A stretch of DNA of 64,000 nucleotides from Rhizocola hellebori (GTDB taxonomy: Bacteria > Actinomycetota > Actinomycetes > Mycobacteriales > Micromonosporaceae), in assembly GCF_016862955.1 (NCBI RefSeq), contig NZ_BONY01000046.1, positions 17,446 through 81,445 on the forward strand, written 5' to 3'. A program made the translations under genes and the position numbers. Shown here in pieces: positions 53,554 to 61,969 of this stretch. The notes beneath the pieces were generated by a model. The model was not told the origin of the DNA and searched no databases. It saw only the letters and a list, made by a program, of their open reading frames with translations. Every line of letters begins with the position of its first letter. Positions within the stretch are counted from its first letter, which is position 1.

Positions 53554-54099
53554 CTAGCGCTCCAGCTCGGCGCCGGGCCAGGGGCCCGGCGGCCGGTCGG
53601 GCAGATCCTCGGAGCCGGTCTTGATGTCGTAGACACGCAGGCCGCGTGCCTGGTAGTTGGCCAGCGCGTGGGGGCTGTCCAGGGAGCAGGTGTGCAGCCA
53701 GACCCGGGTCGTGGTGAGCTGCCAGGCGTGGTCGAGCACCCACCAGAGGAAGTAGCGGCCGATTCCCTTGCCGACGAAAGCCGGAAGCAGGCCAAAGCTA
53801 TTGACCTCGATCGCGCCGTCGTCGTGCGGGACCAGCTCGGCGTAGCCGGCCGGAGTGCCGTGCTGATAGACCACCCAGGTCTCCAGACCCGGCTTGCCCA
53901 GCCACTCCTGCCAGCGGCGGTATGTCCACGGCAGACGGCCGCGCCAATGCCAGGGACCACCGACCGCGGTGTAGAGAAAGCGGCTGAACTCCGGCGTGGG
54001 CTGCTCTGCTTGCATGATGGTCAGGGGTTGGGCCGGCTGGGCTACGGCGACCAGGTCTGCCGGCGCGGTCTGCTCCAGGTACCAAGTAGTGATCTCCAT
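53554..54099 (-). CDS. GNAT-family acetyltransferase
   Basis: A 181-residue N-acetyltransferase of the GNAT fold. VVYQHGTPAGYAEL is the central strand region, and LLPAFVGKGIGRYFL (about 118-132) is the acetyl-CoA-binding motif (Q/R-x-x-G-x-G/A type). The protein is cytosolic and its target is unknown. It begins just before a 73-residue gene on the same strand and abuts the MFS gene with no gap. Confidence 0.85.
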   Translation of the reverse strand: MEITTWYLEQTAPADLVAVAQPAQPLTIMQAEQPTPEFSRFLYTAVGGPWHWRGRLPWTYRRWQEWLGKPGLETWVVYQHGTPAGYAELVPHDDGAIEVNSFGLLPAFVGKGIGRYFLWWVLDHAWQLTTTRVWLHTCSLDSPHALANYQARGLRVYDIKTGSEDLPDRPPGPWPGAELER

Positions 54100-54100
54100 G

Positions 54101-54322
54101 TCAGAGACCCCTGTTGCGCGGATGGTTGCGGGCGACACGCTCGTTGCCGCGCTTGTAGTTGCCGGTCCACCGGGCCATAACCTCCTGGTCGTCCTCGCCG
54201 ACCTCGGCCAGGAAGGCCTCCGCTCGGGCACCGCGCAGGGTGGTGGCCGGGCGGCCGTGGTGGGTGATGACTACGGCCCCATCCGGGCGGATCTGGTAGT
54301 CGAAGCCGTTGGGTGCTGGCAC
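54101..54322 (-). CDS. Small conserved-type protein
   Basis: A 73-residue basic protein with two short strands (FDYQIRPDGAVVITHHGRPA), then an acidic helix (EVGEDDQEVMARWTGNYKRG). It starts with GTG and lies between the GNAT gene (1 base) and the 178-residue gene (9 bases), so it is probably in one operon. Such small proteins occur widely in actinobacteria, function unknown. Confidence 0.65.
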   Translation of the reverse strand: MPAPNGFDYQIRPDGAVVITHHGRPATTLRGARAEAFLAEVGEDDQEVMARWTGNYKRGNERVARNHPRNRGL

Positions 54323-54331
54323 GTCTGGATG

Positions 54332-54868
54332 TTAACGTGCCCGGGCCTGGCTGATCAGCGGGATTCCGGAGCCGCACTTCAGCTCGTAGAGCAACTCGAA
54401 GAGGCGATCGCGGGAGACGATGTCGCGACCCTGCACGGTCAGGTGCGCGGAAACCCGGTACCGGCCGCCTTCCACATCGGTCAGGAGTCCTCTTTGGACG
54501 ACCGCCACCAGGGCGGTCACCTCGAGATCGAGACGCAGGGCGGCGGTGATCGTCATCAGGTGTTTGCCGCTGACCGTGACGTCGAGCTCCAGCTCGTGTT
54601 CCCACGGCAGCTCATAGGTTTTCACCGTCACCCGCTGCACGGTGCCCGGCTGGGCATGGGTTTCCCGGGCCGCTGTCAGCAGGCGCGACTGGATCCGGAA
54701 CGCCTCCAGCAGCACGTCGCTCACCTCGAAGTCGAGCACCTGGGACAGCCTGCTCACCACCGCCTGGCACACCGCCGGGGACGACACCGCGCCGGAGGCG
54801 GCCAGGTGCTCGGCCGCTTCGATCTCTCCCGAAGCGCTGCCGAAAAGCAGCTCCCGCACCGTCGTCAT
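54332..54868 (-). CDS. Conserved-type protein of unknown function
   Basis: A 178-residue soluble protein; helical first part (RELLFGSASGEIEAAEHLAA), then a beta-rich segment (RVTVKTYELPWEHELELDVT). No family recognised. It overlaps the preceding secreted repeat-protein gene by 4 bases and is in the same operon as the genes downstream. Nothing suggests export. Confidence 0.6.
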   Translation of the reverse strand: MTTVRELLFGSASGEIEAAEHLAASGAVSSPAVCQAVVSRLSQVLDFEVSDVLLEAFRIQSRLLTAARETHAQPGTVQRVTVKTYELPWEHELELDVTVSGKHLMTITAALRLDLEVTALVAVVQRGLLTDVEGGRYRVSAHLTVQGRDIVSRDRLFELLYELKCGSGIPLISQARAR

Positions 54869-55917
54869 GACACCTCCCGCAGCTGGTCCAGACGAAACGC
54901 GCTGCGCTGCGACTTCACCGTGACCTCAAGACCCGTGCTGCCGGGCGGTTTCTTGTTCCTGTTCGACCTGGATCGCACCAGAAACACGGCCAGCAGCAGC
55001 AATAGCAGCACCGCCGCACCGGCCGGGAGCGCCCACTGCAGCGAGGCCGGCGCCGGGACCGGAGCGGCAAGCCAGGTAAGGCAGACCGGTGTCAGCCGCA
55101 TCGCGATGGCCGAGTTGTCGCGGCTGGCCCCACTGACTTCGAAGATCTCGCCGCCGGCCGTGAGCACGGCATAGTTCGGCAGCGTGCCGGAGGTGACCTG
55201 GTAACCGGAGGAGCTGAAGACCTCGCCGGCCGCGCAGGTGACCTTTTGCGACGCGGTGCGCGGGAAGGTGCACTGCTGGGCGAAATTCGGGACCGCTATG
55301 CAACTTGGTGTCCCCGCCTCCACCTGTGTCACGGCCGCACCGAGCGTGGAGCTGCTCGCTTTGCCGCCAAGGCAAACCGCGAAGACCTCAATTTTCTGGG
55401 TACCGGGTGCGCCGCCGGCATCGCCGGGAAGACGAGCCGCCTCCACGGCCCACCCGTTGCCCGCCGTGGGATAGCTGCCCGTCACCACGGCCCCGCCGGT
55501 GCGCGGGGCCCACGACGACCGATAACCGCCGCCGGTCACCACCGTCCCGCTAGGACATTGCGCCTGCGCCGACGGCGGCTGCCCCGCGACGGTCTGCGAC
55601 GAGGTGTGCCCGTCGGCGCCGCGCAGGCATCTGACGTTGACCTGAAGCGGCGCAAGGGTTTTGGAGGGATTCCAGACGACCACCGTCCACGAGGTCGGCG
55701 AGCTCGGGTAACTGGAGATCACCCGCAGCTCGCGCGACGCCGACGAGAACCCTCCGCCGACAACTTCCTCCCCGCTCTCGCATTCAACGCTGAGCGGAAA
55801 CAGCTGCGCCTGGTTCGGCAGAACATCGAAGGTCCGCGAACGCGTCTGGGCGGTGGCCACACCGGCGGCCGGGGCGCTCAGGGCCGCCGCGAGAGCTATC
55901 AACACAAAGGACCGCAT
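54865..55917 (-). CDS. Secreted, C-terminally anchored repeat protein
   Basis: A 350-residue exported protein: signal peptide (MRSFVLIALAAALSAP), about three related extracytoplasmic repeats and one C-terminal membrane span (about 290-312, AAVLLLLLLAVFLV) with a basic cytoplasmic tail. Each repeat starts with a Cys-Gly motif followed by a Gly-rich turn: CESGEEVVGGGFSS, CPSGTVVTGGGYRSS and CAAGEVFSSSGYQV. The repeats resemble an immunoglobulin-like or all-beta adhesive domain. It overlaps the downstream gene by 4 bases. Function unknown, likely cell-surface. Confidence 0.75.
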   Translation of the reverse strand: MRSFVLIALAAALSAPAAGVATAQTRSRTFDVLPNQAQLFPLSVECESGEEVVGGGFSSASRELRVISSYPSSPTSWTVVVWNPSKTLAPLQVNVRCLRGADGHTSSQTVAGQPPSAQAQCPSGTVVTGGGYRSSWAPRTGGAVVTGSYPTAGNGWAVEAARLPGDAGGAPGTQKIEVFAVCLGGKASSSTLGAAVTQVEAGTPSCIAVPNFAQQCTFPRTASQKVTCAAGEVFSSSGYQVTSGTLPNYAVLTAGGEIFEVSGASRDNSAIAMRLTPVCLTWLAAPVPAPASLQWALPAGAAVLLLLLLAVFLVRSRSNRNKKPPGSTGLEVTVKSQRSAFRLDQLREVS

Positions 55918-55965
55918 CGCGGTTCAGGATGGCATGAGCATGCCACCCTTGCCCCATAAGTGTCT

Positions 55966-56676
55966 TTAGCTTGTCTCTCCGGCAACCGAGAACGACCGCA
56001 GCCGATCGGTCGCGAAGCAGAAACCGAGAGCCGTAAATACCGCGCTCATGATGAAGGCGACCGTGATCGATACCGTACCGTTGATCAGACTGGTGTCCGC
56101 CCATTTGTGCGCGAGCGAAATCACGTACTGCTGAATGGAAAGCACCCTGGTGCCGGAGACCGCGTTGCTGAGCAGCCCCTCCCAAATCATCACGTAGAGG
56201 AGCCCGACGAGCACCGGCCGTCGCGTCAGCACACTGAGCGCGATGAACAATGCACTGTAAGCAAGCGCTCCCACCGCGCTGGCGGCCGCCAAGCCGAGCC
56301 CGAGCCGCCATCCGTCGGTGACGATCCCGGCGATCAGCATCGGCACCGCGACCGTGATCGTGGTGACGCCGAAGGCCACCACGAGTTTGGAAAGCACAAT
56401 CTTCCAGCGGGGAATCGGCTTGGTGAGGATGTGCACCACGGTGCCGTCGTCGATCTCCGACCCGAGCACCGCCGTCCCCACAATCAACGCGGTGACCGGC
56501 AGCAGCGTGGCTATGCCAATCCCACCCAGCACCGGGAAGGCGAATTCCTCGGGATGCCCGAGCGAGGAGCCCAGCCAGGCCATCCCGATCAGGATGAGCG
56601 GCAGCGGGAAAAGCAACAGGAAGCGGCTGCGGCCGAACAGACCGCGAGCGGTGATCCAAGCGATGGTGGCGTTCAT
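55966..56676 (-). CDS. ABC transporter permease (ABC-2 type), second system
   Basis: A 236-residue membrane protein with six hydrophobic spans, the core fold of ABC-2 permeases (PVTALIVGTAVLGSEIDDGT, with the conserved regulatory E loop). It follows its ATPase by 9 bases. Export of a lipid, antibiotic or peptide is possible; the substrate is unknown. Confidence 0.88.
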   Translation of the reverse strand: MNATIAWITARGLFGRSRFLLLFPLPLILIGMAWLGSSLGHPEEFAFPVLGGIGIATLLPVTALIVGTAVLGSEIDDGTVVHILTKPIPRWKIVLSKLVVAFGVTTITVAVPMLIAGIVTDGWRLGLGLAAASAVGALAYSALFIALSVLTRRPVLVGLLYVMIWEGLLSNAVSGTRVLSIQQYVISLAHKWADTSLINGTVSITVAFIMSAVFTALGFCFATDRLRSFSVAGETS

Positions 56677-56685
56677 GTTTGCTCC

Positions 56686-57597
56686 CTAAGCCGCGACCAG
56701 ATAGGAGAAGACGCTTTCAAGCGACTCGTCGGACGGGGTCAGCCGGCGCACCCGGATCCCTTGCGCCAACGCGATTCGCGGCAGCTCACGGGTGAACGTG
56801 CCATAGTCCCCGGCGTGCACGACAAGGCCCTCGCCGCCGAGGGAAACCCCGGCCACCGAGTCGCTGGCCATCAGCGCCACCGCGAGTCTGCGGTCGTCGC
56901 TGGAGACGATGGCGAAGACGTGCGGGCGGTGCGTCATCAACCGCCGGATCGTGCGGAAATCCCCGCTGGCGGCAAGCCTTCCCGCCACGATCACCTGGAC
57001 CGTGCCGGAGACCTGCTCGACCTCTTCGAGAATGTGCGAGCTGAACAGGACCGTGCGGCCCTCATCCCCGAGATCGTGCAGCAGCTCCATCATGTGCAGG
57101 CGCTGACGCGGGTCCATGCCGTTGAACGGCTCATCGAGCAGCAGCACACCGGGATCGTGGACGAGCGCCGCCGCGACCCGGGTGCGCTGGCGCATCCCCT
57201 TGGAGTAGGTGCTGAGCCGCCTGTTCTGCGACTCGGTCATCTCCACCAGTTCTAGAGCGCGCTTCGCGGCACCCTTCGGGTCGGCCAGGCCGTGCAGCTT
57301 GGCGCTGGCGTAGACGAACTCCCAGCCGGTCAAAAACCCGTGCGCCGCTTCCCTTTCGCTCACCAGGCCGAGGTGGCGGTAGATCTCCGGGTGGCGCCAG
57401 GTCGGCTCCTTGTCGAGGGTGACCTCGCCGCGCGACGGCGCGAGGAAGCCCGCCATCATGTGCAGCAGCGTCGTCTTGCCGGCCCCGTTCGGGCCGAGCA
57501 GACCGGTCACGCCCGGGCCGAGGCTCATCGTGATGTCGTTGATGGCGACGACGTTGCCGTACCAGCGCGACACTCCGGTCAGGTCCAATGTGGTCAC
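56686..57597 (-). CDS. ABC transporter ATP-binding protein, second system
   Basis: A 303-residue ATPase of the ABC-2 exporter class. Walker A GLLGPNGAGKTTLL (about 33-46), ABC signature YSKGMRQRTRV (about 127), Walker B VLLLDEPFNGMD (about 148). A C-terminal region of about 85 residues is typical of drug-export ATPases. It overlaps the upstream permease gene of system 1 by 4 bases, so all four ABC genes form one coupled operon. Confidence 0.93.
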   Translation of the reverse strand: MTTLDLTGVSRWYGNVVAINDITMSLGPGVTGLLGPNGAGKTTLLHMMAGFLAPSRGEVTLDKEPTWRHPEIYRHLGLVSEREAAHGFLTGWEFVYASAKLHGLADPKGAAKRALELVEMTESQNRRLSTYSKGMRQRTRVAAALVHDPGVLLLDEPFNGMDPRQRLHMMELLHDLGDEGRTVLFSSHILEEVEQVSGTVQVIVAGRLAASGDFRTIRRLMTHRPHVFAIVSSDDRRLAVALMASDSVAGVSLGGEGLVVHAGDYGTFTRELPRIALAQGIRVRRLTPSDESLESVFSYLVAA

Positions 57598-58454
57598 AGC
57601 GACACCCTCCGGTAGCGCAGGAGCAGGAGCAGCACACAGATCGCGGGCAGGAGCAGGCCGACCACTCCGTAGGCCGGCCCGTAGCTGCCGACGTCGATGT
57701 CCCCGCCATTACCCCAGATCCATTCACGGATCCCCTCGGGCAGCATGAACGGGCTCGCCATCGGCGCGATCTGCCGGGCGGTCTCCGACCCGAGTGCCAT
57801 CACCACGGCGACCACCGGAAGGCTGATCAGATAGACAGCGGCGATCGCGCCCGCGGCGAAGGCCCGGCGGCTGGCGAGCGAGGCGATGAGCAGCGAGACG
57901 GTTCCGAAGAGCACCGCGTACATGGCCGCCATCGCGAACCCGCCGAGCAGATCCTTGAGCTCACCAAGGAAGTCCGCGCCGCCGAAGGCGCTGGCGACGA
58001 AGATGAGCAGCTGCGGGCCGGCCAGGATCAGCCAGGCGGCGACGACGAGCGCGCCGAGTTTGGCCAGCACGTAATCGACGCGGCCGACCGGCCGGGAAAA
58101 GTAGAGCGGCAGCAAATGATTGCGAAGATCCCGCGACACCAGCTCCGGCGCCACTACCGCCAGGAAGATCAGGATGAGGAAGCTGGCCACCTGCGGCAGG
58201 TCCTGATAGCCGATGTCGGTCTCGCCGCCCTGCGCCCGAACCACCGCCACGATGAGGGCGATCGCGCTCACTATGCCGATAATGATCCAAGGAAAGATCT
58301 TCGCCTTGGCGCTACGGCCCAACCCGAACGAGGCCCGAAGCCCGTGCACGAAAAGGGATCGCGCCGCGTACCCGCGGCTGAGCCGCGGCCCGTCATAGCG
58401 CTGATACCCGATGTCATGGATAACACTGTTTTGAACAGCACCGTCAGCCGACAT
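57594..58454 (-). CDS. ABC transporter permease (ABC-2 type), first system
   Basis: A 286-residue membrane protein with six spans in the order of ABC-2 exporters: VAPELVSRDLRNHLLPLYFS marks the cytoplasmic loop before the second span. The ATG at 58454 overlaps the upstream ATPase by 11 bases, and the gene overlaps the next ATPase by 4 bases. The substrate is unknown. Confidence 0.9.
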   Translation of the reverse strand: MSADGAVQNSVIHDIGYQRYDGPRLSRGYAARSLFVHGLRASFGLGRSAKAKIFPWIIIGIVSAIALIVAVVRAQGGETDIGYQDLPQVASFLILIFLAVVAPELVSRDLRNHLLPLYFSRPVGRVDYVLAKLGALVVAAWLILAGPQLLIFVASAFGGADFLGELKDLLGGFAMAAMYAVLFGTVSLLIASLASRRAFAAGAIAAVYLISLPVVAVVMALGSETARQIAPMASPFMLPEGIREWIWGNGGDIDVGSYGPAYGVVGLLLPAICVLLLLLRYRRVSL

Positions 58455-59361
58455 TGCTGGCCTCCCTCTCCGTGGCGAACAGCTCGGCCACCCGGTGGTG
58501 ACGCTGTTCCAGCCGGTGCAACGGCAGATCCAGGTCGGCCACCGTACGCAGAACGACGTCGTAAGTGTCCTCATTGGACAGTGGGACGAGCAGGGCCCGC
58601 TGATCGAGACGAGGCTGGATTCCCTTGGCCGCCAGCGCTTCCGCCAGCGCCTCGGTCCCCTCGGCCACCTCGATCGCCAGCACATCCGTGCCCGTCGTCA
58701 TCGACTCGATACGGTCGGCTCGCAACAGCCGCCCCGCTTCGATGGCCACCAGCGAGTCGCAGATCCGCTCGACCTCGCCGAGCAGGTGCGAGCAGACCAC
58801 CACCGAGATGCCGAATTCGTTGCCGATGCGGTGGATGAGATTGAGCATCGCGTCCCGGCCGGCCGGATCGAGCCCGTTGGTCGGCTCGTCGAGCAGCAGC
58901 AGATCGGGGTCGTGCACGAGTGCCTGAGCGAGCTTGACCCGCTGCTTCATCCCGGTGGAGTAGCCACCGATCTGGCGATAGCGCTCCTCGTAGAGGCCGA
59001 CGTGGCGCAGCGCCTCCGAGGCGCGCTCCCGGGCCACCGTCTTGGGCAGCCCACTCATCCTGGCCATGTGGGTGACGAACTCGGCCGCAATCATGTCGGG
59101 CGGCAGACAGTCGTGCTCGGGCATATACCCGACGCGGGCGCGCACCTCATGCCCCCGAGTCACCGGGTCGATCCCGAGCACCCGAACCTCACCGCTGGTC
59201 GGCGCCAGCAGCCCGAGCAGCACCTTGATCATCGTGGATTTGCCCGCGCCGTTGGCGCCCACCAACCCGATGACGCCCGGATCGACCTGCAACGTGAGCT
59301 GATCCAGCGCCACCACTCGCGGGTAAGCCTTGGTCAGCGACCTGGTCTCGATTATTGCCAC
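58444..59361 (-). CDS. ABC transporter ATP-binding protein, first system
   Basis: A 305-residue ABC-2 exporter ATPase. Walker A GLVGANGAGKSTMIK (about 33-47), signature YSTGMKQRVKLAQALV (about 131), Walker B LLLLDEPTNGLDPAG (about 153). Two ATPases of different sequence alternate with two permeases in one operon (58444-59361 ATPase, then permease, ATPase, permease), so they are probably two separate exporters regulated together. It starts with GTG. Confidence 0.93.
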   Translation of the reverse strand: MAIIETRSLTKAYPRVVALDQLTLQVDPGVIGLVGANGAGKSTMIKVLLGLLAPTSGEVRVLGIDPVTRGHEVRARVGYMPEHDCLPPDMIAAEFVTHMARMSGLPKTVARERASEALRHVGLYEERYRQIGGYSTGMKQRVKLAQALVHDPDLLLLDEPTNGLDPAGRDAMLNLIHRIGNEFGISVVVCSHLLGEVERICDSLVAIEAGRLLRADRIESMTTGTDVLAIEVAEGTEALAEALAAKGIQPRLDQRALLVPLSNEDTYDVVLRTVADLDLPLHRLEQRHHRVAELFATEREASNVG

Positions 59362-59412
59362 GCGCCCAACCTAGGCCCTGCCGACCGGCCACGTGATCCG
59401 GTATTCCCCCTA

Positions 59413-59440
59413 GTCGTCCCTGACTTGTCGTCCCTGACTT
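59413..59440. repeat. Tandem direct repeat, 2 x 14 bases
   Basis: GTCGTCCCTGACTT occurs twice back-to-back (59413-59426, 59427-59440) in the promoter region of the ABC operon. It may be a duplicated operator or a simple tandem duplication. Confidence 0.85.
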
Positions 59441-59458
59441 GGGGGAGGAAACGAAGTG

Positions 59459-59511
59459 TGGGCGAGGGCGGTGGCGCCGACTGCGGGGAACAGCGCCAAT
59501 ACCCTCGCCCA
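59459..59511. repeat. Nested inverted repeat
   Basis: TGGGCGAGGG (59459-59468) and CCCTCGCCCA (59502-59511) are complementary, and inside them GGCGC (59473-59477) pairs with GCGCC (59493-59497). The structure lies in the non-coding region upstream of the ABC operon, possibly an RNA hairpin or operator. Confidence 0.55.
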
Positions 59512-59700
59512 TACACCATTTCCTGGGAAGTGCTTCGCGCCTGGCCGGACGGCTCGGGCTAGGGCATGGCGGCCACGCCCGGGCCGAAGGCGCTGTTGCC
59601 GACGTTCCGCGGAGGCTGCTTAACGCCGGCTCACTTCTGAAGGAAACAGTGTCGCGGTTGGCCGCGCCGGCGGGGCGCTGGGCTTCGCCGCGGGGGGAAG

Positions 59701-59958
59701 CTAGTAGAACTCTCGTCGCCACCGGGGCAGCGACCGTAGGTTGTTGATGTCGTGGCGGGCTGTCCACGACTCGCGCCAGCCCCGCTTTGAGGCCGCTGCT
59801 GCCCGCTCGGCGAGTCGCCTGGCGTCACACGGCCAGGCTTTCCCGCACCAGGCGCATTGGTCTTGCTCGTCGGGGCTGCTGTGACGGCCCAGCATGTGCT
59901 GGGCGTCGCGCCACAACAGTGGATCGGTTATGTCGGCGGCCTTCGCCAAGCGACTCAC
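59701..59958 (-). CDS. Small Cys-containing protein of unknown function
   Basis: An 85-residue protein with the motif CAWCGKAWPCDARRLAERA (about 35-53). This CxxCGxxWPC pattern occurs in short actinobacterial proteins and might bind metal. GTG start at 59958 with a GAAGGTGG sequence close by. Not in an operon with recognisable neighbours. Moderately confident that it is a real gene. Confidence 0.55.
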   Translation of the reverse strand: MSRLAKAADITDPLLWRDAQHMLGRHSSPDEQDQCAWCGKAWPCDARRLAERAAAASKRGWRESWTARHDINNLRSLPRWRREFY

Positions 59959-59983
59959 CCACCTTCGTTGGCGTTACATAGAG

Positions 59984-60172
59984 TTAACGGCCTTCCGGGG
60001 TGGGGGTATCGCACTGCGTGTGCGATCGTGCCTCACGACTTGCCAACAGCGCGACCAGGATCATCAGGCCGACAAGAAGGGCGGAGAGTCCAAACCAGAC
60101 CGTGGGCCGGGTGGACAGGTGAAGCAACGGCGGCGTGGGTTGCGCCGTTGGCTCCAGCGCAACCCATAACAT
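59984..60172 (-). CDS. Possible small membrane protein behind cbs
   Basis: A 62-residue reading frame with one hydrophobic span (about 27-45, WFGLSALLVGLMILVALLAS). Its ATG is 10 bases after the cbs stop, and a TAAAAT at 60179-60184 (minus strand) could give a leaderless transcript. However, a hairpin lies within its first codons (60137-60165), so it may also be a terminator region that happens to be open. Real-gene status is uncertain. Confidence 0.4.
   Translation of the reverse strand: MLWVALEPTAQPTPPLLHLSTRPTVWFGLSALLVGLMILVALLASREARSHTQCDTPTPEGR
60137..60165 (-). terminator. Hairpin after cbs
   Basis: GGGTTGCGC and GCGCAACCC form a perfect 9-base stem with an 11-base loop, starting 17 bases downstream of the cbs stop on the minus strand. 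It is probably the cbs transcription terminator although no T-run follows. Confidence 0.5.
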
Positions 60173-60181
60173 ATCGCTATT

Positions 60182-61540
60182 TTACCCCAAATGGGTCAAA
60201 AGGTCCTGACGGCTGATCACGCCTACCGGCTTTCCGTCCACGAGGACCATCGCGGCATCGGATTTCTCAAGCAGCGCAACAGCTTCGGACACCGGCTGGC
60301 CGCCACCGATCATCGGCAGCGCCGCGCCAACGTGCCGGTCGACCGGGTCGTGCAGGTGAGCGCCGCCGGTAAACAGCGCGTCCAGCAGATCCTTCTCGAC
60401 GATCGAGCCCGCCACCTCGCCGGTCACCACCGGCGGTTCGGCTTTGAGCACCGGGAGCTGGGAGACGCCATATTCGCGCATGATGTCGATCGCGTCGCGG
60501 ACCGTGTCGGTCGGGTGGACGTGCACCATCTGCGGCAGGTTGCCCTTCTTCGCCGCGAGCACGTCGGCGACCGTCGTCCCGCCGCCCTCGTGACCCAGGA
60601 AGCCGTAACGGGCCATCCAGTCATCGTTGAAGATCTTCGACAGGTACCCGCGTCCGCCATCGGGCAACAGAACCACCACGACATCGTCCGGACCCGCGTT
60701 GCGGGCCACCTCGAGCGCGGCCACCACGGCCATCCCGCACGAGCCACCGACCAGCAGGCCCTCCTCGCGGGCGAGCCGGCGGGTGATCGCGAAGGACTCC
60801 TTGTCGGTCACCTCGATGATCTCGTCGCAGACGCCGCGGTCGTAGGTCTCCGGCCAGAAGTCCTCGCCCACGCCCTCGACCAGATATGGCCGCCCTGTCC
60901 CGCCCGAGTACACGGAGCCCTCCGGGTCGGCGCCGATGATGCGCACGTCGCCCTGCTCCTTCAGGTACCGGCCGATCCCCGAAATTGTCCCGCCCGTGCC
61001 CACCCCGGCGACAAAATGCGTGATCCGGCCGGCGGTCTGCTCCCAGATCTCGGGGCCGGTCGTCTCATAGTGCGACCTCGGGTTGTTCACGTTCGAATAC
61101 TGATTCGGCTTCCACGCGCCGGGGATCTCCCGCGCCAGCCGGTCAGACACGTTGTAGTAAGACCTGGGGTCCTCCGGCGCCACCGCGGTCGGGCAGACCA
61201 CCACCTCGGCGCCGTAGGCGCGCAACACGTTCTGCTTGTCCTCGCTGACCTTGTCGGGACAGACGAAGACGCACCGGTAGCCCTTCAGCTGGGCCACCAG
61301 GGCCAAGCCCACGCCGGTGTTGCCGCTCGTCGGCTCGACGATGGTGCCGCCGGGCTTGAGCAGGCCCTCCTCCTCGGCAGCCTCGACCATCCGCACCGCG
61401 ATGCGGTCTTTGACCGACCCGCCCGGGTTCAAATATTCGATCTTGGCTAGCACGGTGGCCGCTATGCCCTCGGTGACATTGCGGAGCCTGACCAGCGGGG
61501 TGTTGCCAATCAGGTCAACGACGTTCTCGTAATAACGCAC
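60182..61540 (-). CDS. cbs: Cystathionine beta-synthase
   Basis: A 452-residue PLP enzyme that condenses serine (or O-acetylserine) and homocysteine to cystathionine. The PLP Lys is in NPGGSVKDRIAVRM (about 44), with EPTSGNTGVGLA (about 70) and GVGTGGTISGIGRYL (about 178). Two CBS domains follow (about 330-452). No N-terminal heme-binding domain is present, as in other bacteria. It starts with GTG 9 bases after the upstream DUF1232 gene. metB lies 10 kb upstream on the same strand. Confidence 0.95.
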   Translation of the reverse strand: MRYYENVVDLIGNTPLVRLRNVTEGIAATVLAKIEYLNPGGSVKDRIAVRMVEAAEEEGLLKPGGTIVEPTSGNTGVGLALVAQLKGYRCVFVCPDKVSEDKQNVLRAYGAEVVVCPTAVAPEDPRSYYNVSDRLAREIPGAWKPNQYSNVNNPRSHYETTGPEIWEQTAGRITHFVAGVGTGGTISGIGRYLKEQGDVRIIGADPEGSVYSGGTGRPYLVEGVGEDFWPETYDRGVCDEIIEVTDKESFAITRRLAREEGLLVGGSCGMAVVAALEVARNAGPDDVVVVLLPDGGRGYLSKIFNDDWMARYGFLGHEGGGTTVADVLAAKKGNLPQMVHVHPTDTVRDAIDIMREYGVSQLPVLKAEPPVVTGEVAGSIVEKDLLDALFTGGAHLHDPVDRHVGAALPMIGGGQPVSEAVALLEKSDAAMVLVDGKPVGVISRQDLLTHLG

Positions 61541-61549
61541 ACGTCAAGC

Positions 61550-61924
61550 CTATGCGACCTCACCATCGATAACGCCTTCAGGCTTCATCCGCCGCCCTGG
61601 CGCGCGACCCTGCTCCCAGAGCAGGAAGCGCTCGGTCTCGGAGAGCACCGCGCCCGCTATCCATGTGGCCACCACCACATCGTCGAGAAGCCCAGGTAGC
61701 AGGAAGACCGCTTCTGGAAAGAGGTCTATCGGAGAGGCGACATACAGCGTCGCTAGAGAGATCGCAAAGAGCCGACCAAACCCGTCATATCGGCCCGTTA
61801 CCGTGAACCAGAACATCCGCGGAAGCGCAGCTAGACGCTGGCTGAGCGCCGGTCCTGCCTTTGAAGCGGTCAGAGCACGCCAAATCGCCGAGAATGCGGC
61901 GGCGCGACGCATCGAGCTGGCCAT
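61550..61924 (-). CDS. DUF1232/YkvA-family membrane protein
   Basis: A 124-residue protein of the YkvA/DUF1232 family, with two hydrophobic stretches and the family motif LYVASPIDLFPEAVFLLPGL (about 62-81), then LLDDVVVATWIAGAVL. Function unknown. The ATG at 61924 is used; further upstream the frame is Arg/Pro-rich and overlaps the divergent gene. The gene is in one transcription unit with cbs. Confidence 0.85.
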   Translation of the reverse strand: MASSMRRAAAFSAIWRALTASKAGPALSQRLAALPRMFWFTVTGRYDGFGRLFAISLATLYVASPIDLFPEAVFLLPGLLDDVVVATWIAGAVLSETERFLLWEQGRAPGRRMKPEGVIDGEVA

Positions 61925-61969
61925 CTCACCTCCACTTGAACGAAAGTCCATTCGGATAGCCTTTTCCCC

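Larger units (their letters stand above)
59362..59700. other. 339-base intergenic region with repeats
   Basis: The region before the ABC operon contains no good gene. It holds a tandem 14-base duplication (59413-59440), an inverted repeat around 59459-59511, and lower-quality GC-rich sequence to 59700. Promoters of the ABC operon are expected at its left end, but no clear -35/-10 pair is visible. Confidence 0.6.
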
